NCBI GenBank assembly: GCA_965204465.1
Contig: OZ241995.1
Location: forward strand, 310,001-374,000
Source of the DNA: CBDBES01 sp965204465
GTDB taxonomy: Bacteria; Spirochaetota; Leptospiria; Turneriellales; CBDBES01
Length of the DNA stretch: 64,000 bases
Direction: 5' to 3'
The notes under the pieces were generated by a model, which was given only the letters and a program-made list of their open reading frames with translations, made no database searches and had not been told where the DNA came from. This document shows, piece after piece, positions 59,976 through 64,000 of the stretch (position 1 is the stretch's first letter; every line of letters begins with the position of its first letter). A program made the position numbers and the translations under genes.

Positions 59976-61243
59976 AACAGCTGATCTTAATTTTGATTTT
60001 TAGTCAGGCTATTTTCGCTAAAAATAAGTTCTTCACTCTAAGCCAGGCCCTACAGCAAGCTGAAAAAAATGCGCCTTTATTGTTGGCTGAAAAAGCACAG
60101 CTACAGTCTTTACAACAAGAAATAGACTCTCTACCTAAATGGTACCTGCCAGAAATCAAACTAGAGGGAGGATACACAGCGGCAATAAATACTGATGAGT
60201 TTGAACATGGCCCATTGGCACGATTGGTAACCGAGTTTACCATATGGGATGGTGGTAGAACGCATTATGCCAATCGCTATAAAACAGCGGAAATCAAGGC
60301 GCAACAAACAGCCCAAAAGGTTTCGTTGATTTCAGTTAAAAGTAGAATTTCTGAAATCTATTTTAATCTTCTATTATTCAATGCAAATGTTAACTTTGAA
60401 TCAGAAAAGATAAAAGAGTTTAAATCATTCCTTCGCTCGGTGCGTCAGCGGGTACGTATTGGCCGGGTTGGTCGTTCTGATGTAAAACAAGTTGAGCTTG
60501 AAATCGAGAAGCAGAAAGCCGATCTAATTAATTTACAAAGCAAGAAAGAGCTATCATTGCTGAAATTCAAAACCCTGTTGCGAATTGCAGATTCTGAACA
60601 GCTGAACTTACCACAACTCAATAAACCGAAAAAGCTGAGAACAAAACCAGATTTTACACCAGAATCATTTAATACATTACCCTGGGTGGTTTTACGTCAA
60701 AAGCGTATCAAAGCACTAACTGCCCATGTAGAATCAAAGAATCGCGAGCTTTATTGGCCCAAACTATCTACACAAGTTTATGGTGGTTATGGCCCCCATA
60801 TTGATACCATCGACCCTCAAAAACCTGAAGCTGGCTTTGGTGTAAAAGTCGAAGTCCCCCTGTTTTCAAATAGAAACCGCAAGGCCATCTTAGAGAGCAT
60901 TCGATTGAAGATTGAAGCCGAAAAACAGCGGCTGAAACATGAACTGCTGGAAGCCAAAGTTGAATATAGAAGTCTGATAGCTAATTATAAGCTGGGTCTA
61001 ACACAGTCTGATTCATTTGATACAATTTTAGCTGAGCAAAAGAAGAACCTGGCCCTTTCTTACCGCGAATTTGCCCGTGGGGTAAAATCATTCAGCGATA
61101 TGCAAAATGCCATTAGAGAATATTACCATACTCTGAATCAACAAAATCTGGTGTTGTACCGTCTAAATGTTGCTCATACAAGACTACAACTTTTGTTTTC
61201 ATATTCCCCCTCAAAAAAATTACAGGAGAAAAAAAATGATTAG
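59972..61243 (+). CDS. TolC/CzcC-like outer-membrane efflux protein
   Basis: 423 residues. The signal peptide 'LILILIFSQAIFAKN' precedes the OEP pattern 'FTLSQALQQAEKNAPLLLAEK', two long helical hairpins with short strand segments ('IPEIKLEGGYTAAINTDEF'-like and 'WPKLSTQVYGGYGPHIDT') and a repeat of the same layout in the second half. It forms the outer-membrane channel for the RND pump. It overlaps the RND gene by 4 bp (ATGA), so the two are translated together. The length agrees with CzcC proteins. Confidence 0.88.
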   Translation: MKQLILILIFSQAIFAKNKFFTLSQALQQAEKNAPLLLAEKAQLQSLQQEIDSLPKWYLPEIKLEGGYTAAINTDEFEHGPLARLVTEFTIWDGGRTHYANRYKTAEIKAQQTAQKVSLISVKSRISEIYFNLLLFNANVNFESEKIKEFKSFLRSVRQRVRIGRVGRSDVKQVELEIEKQKADLINLQSKKELSLLKFKTLLRIADSEQLNLPQLNKPKKLRTKPDFTPESFNTLPWVVLRQKRIKALTAHVESKNRELYWPKLSTQVYGGYGPHIDTIDPQKPEAGFGVKVEVPLFSNRNRKAILESIRLKIEAEKQRLKHELLEAKVEYRSLIANYKLGLTQSDSFDTILAEQKKNLALSYREFARGVKSFSDMQNAIREYYHTLNQQNLVLYRLNVAHTRLQLLFSYSPSKKLQEKKND

Positions 61244-61652
61244 ATCAATAAAATTTATGATGGCTACTATGCTGGTACTTTTTGCTTTAGAGAGCTTTGC
61301 TAATGATGAAGGTCATAAACTACCTGACCGCTTACCGCCCATTGGCCCCCATGGTGGCAAATATACCAAGCTAACAGTTCATTTTGCAGAAGTTGTGGTT
61401 AAGAATAACAAAGCCACTGTATACATTCTCGAAAGAGATATTAAACATATTGCCGAAGACGCTTCAAAAGTCAGTGTTAGGCTAGAAATTCCCCGTAAAG
61501 GTAAACAAACTTTAAAACTAAAGCAAAACAAAAAAACTTCAGGTTATGAAACTACTATCTCGATTCCCAGGCGAACCCGCCGAGCCTATTTTCATATTCG
61601 TTGCATGCTTGATAACAAATGGGAAAAAGGAAAGCTGCTTTATGAGCCTTAA
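61236..61652 (+). CDS. small periplasmic protein resembling the N-terminal domain of CzcB-type adaptors
   Basis: 138 residues from ATG 61236, with ACAGGAG 9 bases upstream inside the tolC-like gene; it overlaps that gene by 8 bp. Signal peptide 'FMMATMLVLFALESFAND'. The mature part starts 'PDRLPPIGPHGGKYTKL' and continues with strands 'FAEVVVKNNKATVYILERD' and 'YFHIRCMLDNKWEKG'. The GPHGG motif plus small beta-sandwich is found at the N-terminus of heavy-metal RND adaptor proteins, where it may bind metal. The hairpin and lipoyl parts of a full adaptor are absent. It is the last gene of the three-gene operon. Confidence 0.65.
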   Translation: MIRSIKFMMATMLVLFALESFANDEGHKLPDRLPPIGPHGGKYTKLTVHFAEVVVKNNKATVYILERDIKHIAEDASKVSVRLEIPRKGKQTLKLKQNKKTSGYETTISIPRRTRRAYFHIRCMLDNKWEKGKLLYEP

Positions 61653-61718
61653 AGGGTGTAAATGACATCAGCCTATGGCCAGTTCATATGACTTTGTGCT
61701 ATAATAAGATTTTTTTTT

Positions 61719-62195
61719 ATGAGTTTTGACCAAAAGAAACAACTTTCTTTACTTTCTTTAGAAGGCACGTGGTATATCCATATGACTGATTTTCCCATGT
61801 GGTTAAAAGGAGATAAAACAAATCCTACGCTTAATTACTCAATAAAACAAAAAAAAGGAATACAAATACTCGAAGATAGGGTGATATATCAGAAAAATAA
61901 CAAACAAAAAACGATTTTGGGCTTTGATACACCGCTGGATCACAGTAGTAATAGAAAATTTATCTGGAGAGGACAGGGAATATTAAGCATACTGAAAAGC
62001 CATTGGGAAGTTCTATATATATCAGAAAATGAAAATTGGGCGGTTATTTACTTTGAAAAAACATTATTTACTCCAAAAGGTTATGATGTAATCTCCCGCA
62101 ACAAAATACTCGACTCTGCTACGAAAAAAAGAATTTCTGAGATACTGTCTGCCATAGACATTAAAGCTAAATTGACTTTTGTTAAGCAAGATTAA
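61719..62195 (+). CDS. lipocalin-like protein
   Basis: 158 residues with no signal peptide. 'LEGTWYIHMTDFPMWLKGD' has the GxW motif that opens lipocalins; alternating strands ('GIQILEDRVIYQKNNK', 'RKFIWRGQGILSILKSHWEV', 'NWAVIYFEKTLFTPKGYDVI') follow, then the usual C-terminal helix. Lipocalins bind small hydrophobic ligands; this one would act in the cytoplasm unless an export signal is missed. It is 67 bp after the small PHGG gene and may be part of that transcript. Base use resembles the local genome rather than the RND island. Confidence 0.7.
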   Translation: MSFDQKKQLSLLSLEGTWYIHMTDFPMWLKGDKTNPTLNYSIKQKKGIQILEDRVIYQKNNKQKTILGFDTPLDHSSNRKFIWRGQGILSILKSHWEVLYISENENWAVIYFEKTLFTPKGYDVISRNKILDSATKKRISEILSAIDIKAKLTFVKQD

Positions 62196-62225
62196 TATAT
62201 AGTATTGAAAAATTAATTTTTTAGC

Positions 62226-62820
62226 CTAATCAGAAAATTTCATTCGTATATGAAGTCTTTTTCCCTCAGAATTCAATATGTTTGATGTTCCTTCGTATGC
62301 TACAACTTCTACAGTATTTTTTGTATAAGTAGTATCATTATTGTCCACAAATAAGCGGAATAATAGATTGCTGATTTGAGTACGCACTGTAACTACTGGT
62401 ATACCATTATAAACACTTTCCTTAATTTTGAATATTTTGAAACGATATGTGTCTAACTCAGAGGGAGCCACAAAATTACAATATATTGTTTACCTTTTTT
62501 ATCTCTTTCTTTTGGAGATCATCCCCTTTTTTTTCTTTATAATATAAAAGGTATTTATTCTCCAAAGTTTTTTTAAAGCCTTCTGTATAACCATTTCTAT
62601 AGTCTATTATTTCATAATTGGGAGCAATTGTATTACTTTCATAGTTGAGTTTTTTAACTGCAAATGTCTTGCCCTGGGGGTTTTTATAGGTTATGAAGGT
62701 GGGTAAGTGACTTTTATTTTCCCAAAATTTACTGCGTATTTCTTTATTTTATTCAATATAGCATTTGTACAAGAAGATGAAAGAAATTGTGTAGTCCTAT
62801 CATCATTCACCTAGAGTAAA
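62226..62820 (-). pseudogene. decayed gene, at least three frames
   Basis: Minus-strand coding is visible in several frames. (1) 'TTQFLSSSCTNAILNKIKK' near 62760, a lipobox-like LSSSC. (2) 'SKFWENKSHLPTFITYKNPQ' to 'KKTLENKYLLYYKEKKGDDL' from about 62735 to 62495. (3) 'KGKQYIVIL' near 62490. (4) An 81-codon frame 'APSELDTYRFKIFKIKESV' to 62226 (GTG at 62471). Joined by frameshifts they make one protein of about 190 residues, perhaps a lipoprotein. No family is recognised. Only the last frame could still be translated on its own. Confidence 0.5.
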
Positions 62821-62831
62821 AATGTATTACT

Positions 62832-63746
62832 TTAGGTCCTGGATTTTTTAACTAAAGAAATAATGGTAGCTAGAATGGCAAATGTAATGATCAGTATTGG
62901 TTCGGTAGGCAAAAAATCAAAGTAAAAGGAAAGTAAAAAACCTGTATAGGCAAACAGAATTGAGAATAAAGGAGTTAAAATTAAGCATGATCTAAAAGAA
63001 GCACTTACTTTAAGGGCTATATATCCGGGTATTAAAAAGGATGCCATTGTTAGATAAATACCCATCACCCTCACGCAAACTGCCAGCACTCCCCCCGCTA
63101 TGATATAGAATAAAATATCCCAAAAAAATATATTAAATCTCCAGACGGTGGCCTGGATTTTATTGAATCCAGTTAGTAGAAAATGTCTATGGAAGATGAA
63201 AAATGTCCCTGAGAAAATCGCTAAATGAACCAGATAATGTTTAAACAAAAAAGCAGGCGTATACAATATCTCAGAGAAATAAGCCTTGCTGAGCATCTGA
63301 TCTGCTGCTCCAATACCTTTATATAAAAGAGATATGCATGCCGTAAAAACCACCAATAAAATAGCGAAAAAAGTCTCCAGGTTGACTGAATTTTTGTCCA
63401 TGTATTTTAATAGAACCACTAGAATTGAGATAAAAAGAAAGATAATGGGGAAAAAATACTGATCAAGATGAGTAAGTGTGCTATAAAAAGAAACCGTTTC
63501 GGATCGGGCTTGGTTAAATAGATCAAATGTATCCTGCTTAGTGGTGAAAGAAACAAAGGCAAAACTTAAAATGAAACTGATCTGAGCAGCCTCTGTCAAA
63601 GCCAGTCCAAACAAACTACTCTTTCGGAGTATCAAAAAAATACCGATCATACCAGAAGCCAGAAAATAAAAGGAACTGTAGAACAATATTTCTTGGTATG
63701 ATCTTATATAGAAAAATATCTGTTCCAATGAAAATTTTTCTAACAT
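62832..63746 (-). CDS. ABC-3 family metal permease (ZnuB/MntB-type)
   Basis: 304 residues with about eight membrane helices. Family marks: 'FYFLASGMIGIFLILRKSSLFGLALTEAAQI', here cut to its 'RKSSLFGLALTEAAQ' (the 'RxxSFxGdAlsHaa' motif), a 'GVLAVCVRVMGIYLTMASFLIPGYIAL' segment reduced to its 'RVMGxxL...LIPxxxA' pattern, and the closing 'FYFDFLPTEPILIITFA'. These permeases import Zn2+ or Mn2+ with a cluster A-I binding protein. The ATPase gene overlaps upstream by 7 bp. The metal is not decided by sequence. Confidence 0.85.
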   Translation of the reverse strand: MLEKFSLEQIFFYIRSYQEILFYSSFYFLASGMIGIFLILRKSSLFGLALTEAAQISFILSFAFVSFTTKQDTFDLFNQARSETVSFYSTLTHLDQYFFPIIFLFISILVVLLKYMDKNSVNLETFFAILLVVFTACISLLYKGIGAADQMLSKAYFSEILYTPAFLFKHYLVHLAIFSGTFFIFHRHFLLTGFNKIQATVWRFNIFFWDILFYIIAGGVLAVCVRVMGIYLTMASFLIPGYIALKVSASFRSCLILTPLFSILFAYTGFLLSFYFDFLPTEPILIITFAILATIISLVKKSRT

Positions 63747-64000
63747 TTTTCTATTTTTACTCTTTTGTTTCGAACTTCTATTTTATGAGTATATCTTACT
63801 TTAATATTTCTATTTGGATGGTCTATGATGCATATTGTATGACCATGAATACGATTCATGTTCTCTAAAATAGATATTATTTTTTCAGATGATCGCCTAT
63901 CCAGACTAGAGAAAGGCTCATCCAGTATAATGAAATCCGGTTTTGACAAGAATGTCTGAAGGATCAATGCTTTCTGAAGCTGACCACTGCTAACCTTCCT
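63740..64000 (-). CDS. ABC transporter ATPase, C-terminal part, cut by window end
   Basis: 87 residues are present and the frame runs through the window end. 'VSSGQLQKALILQTFLSKPD' holds the ABC signature (usual LSGGQ, here SSGQ), 'FIILDEPFSSLDRRSS' the Walker B and D-loop, and 'ICIIDHPNRN' the H-loop histidine. Walker A and Q-loop lie beyond the window. It is the energising subunit for the permease at 62832-63746, with which it overlaps by 7 bp, so they are co-translated. The binding-protein gene probably lies upstream, outside. Confidence 0.88.
   Translation of the reverse strand, partial: RKVSSGQLQKALILQTFLSKPDFIILDEPFSSLDRRSSEKIISILENMNRIHGHTICIIDHPNRNIKVRYTHKIEVRNKRVKIEKC

Overview
The window comes from an AT-rich, Gram-negative bacterium. 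Outer-membrane beta-barrels, an OmpA-type protein, a TolC-like channel, a class II (B12-dependent) ribonucleotide reductase, an mreBCD-mrdA-rodA rod-shape cluster, an rpsB-tsf-pyrH-frr-uppS-cdsA-dxr block and envelope proteins with FlgD-like FTPNxDG motifs together suggest a spirochaete, perhaps of the Leptospira side. This placement is inference from family content; no rRNA or tRNA gene is visible to confirm it. No CRISPR array was seen.

Layout. Positions 1-9.5 kb hold a leftward phage or phage-plasmid early module: a virion-like protein, a DUF3102 protein, a prim-pol/VapE replication protein, a SNF2 helicase, a VRR-NUC nuclease, a zinc ribbon and small coiled-coil proteins. It ends in decay: a frameshifted second DUF3102 gene and a serine-recombinase remnant with a stop at a Trp position. 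Next comes an IS481-like element (9534-10745, 15-bp target duplication), then nrdJ, an RCK/TrkA-like gene, a Usp-like gene, a broken IS1182-like transposase and a PPP phosphatase (10.8-17.6 kb). Leftward genes follow (17.7-21.6 kb): a large lipoprotein of the oligopeptide-binding type, an unknown gene and a spermidine synthase. An identical IS481-like copy (21704-22915) sits among older IS ends. A four-gene envelope operon (24.7-32.8 kb) encodes a DUF1565 beta-helix protein, an Ig-plus-barrel protein, an OmpA-tailed barrel and a further barrel. It faces a ClC channel gene.

From 34.9 to 35.4 kb there is a MITE-like deleted IS1182 derivative, followed by the essential rightward block rpsB to dxr plus a HIT protein (35.5-41.6 kb). 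Convergent DAHP synthase, an SRPBCC protein, a decayed GLUG surface protein and a small membrane protein follow. Leftward envelope genes come next: cyoE with a degenerate HD-GYP protein, a methyltransferase, a PseG/SpsF-like sugar pair, and the elongasome cluster rodA-mrdA-mreD-mreC-mreB (45.5-56.6 kb). A compositionally different RND/TolC island (56.8-61.7 kb), a lipocalin, a decayed gene and an ABC metal-uptake system cut by the window end close the window.

The strongest unusual signals are these: two identical IS copies each inserted 1-3 bp outside an older related IS terminus; those older termini carrying a GCC-N4-GGC hairpin absent from the young IS; a RodA with a long insertion and Phe in place of the expected SEDS aspartate; an RND pump lacking a full adaptor gene but followed by a small PHGG protein; and several well-formed palindromes beside regulatory starts.
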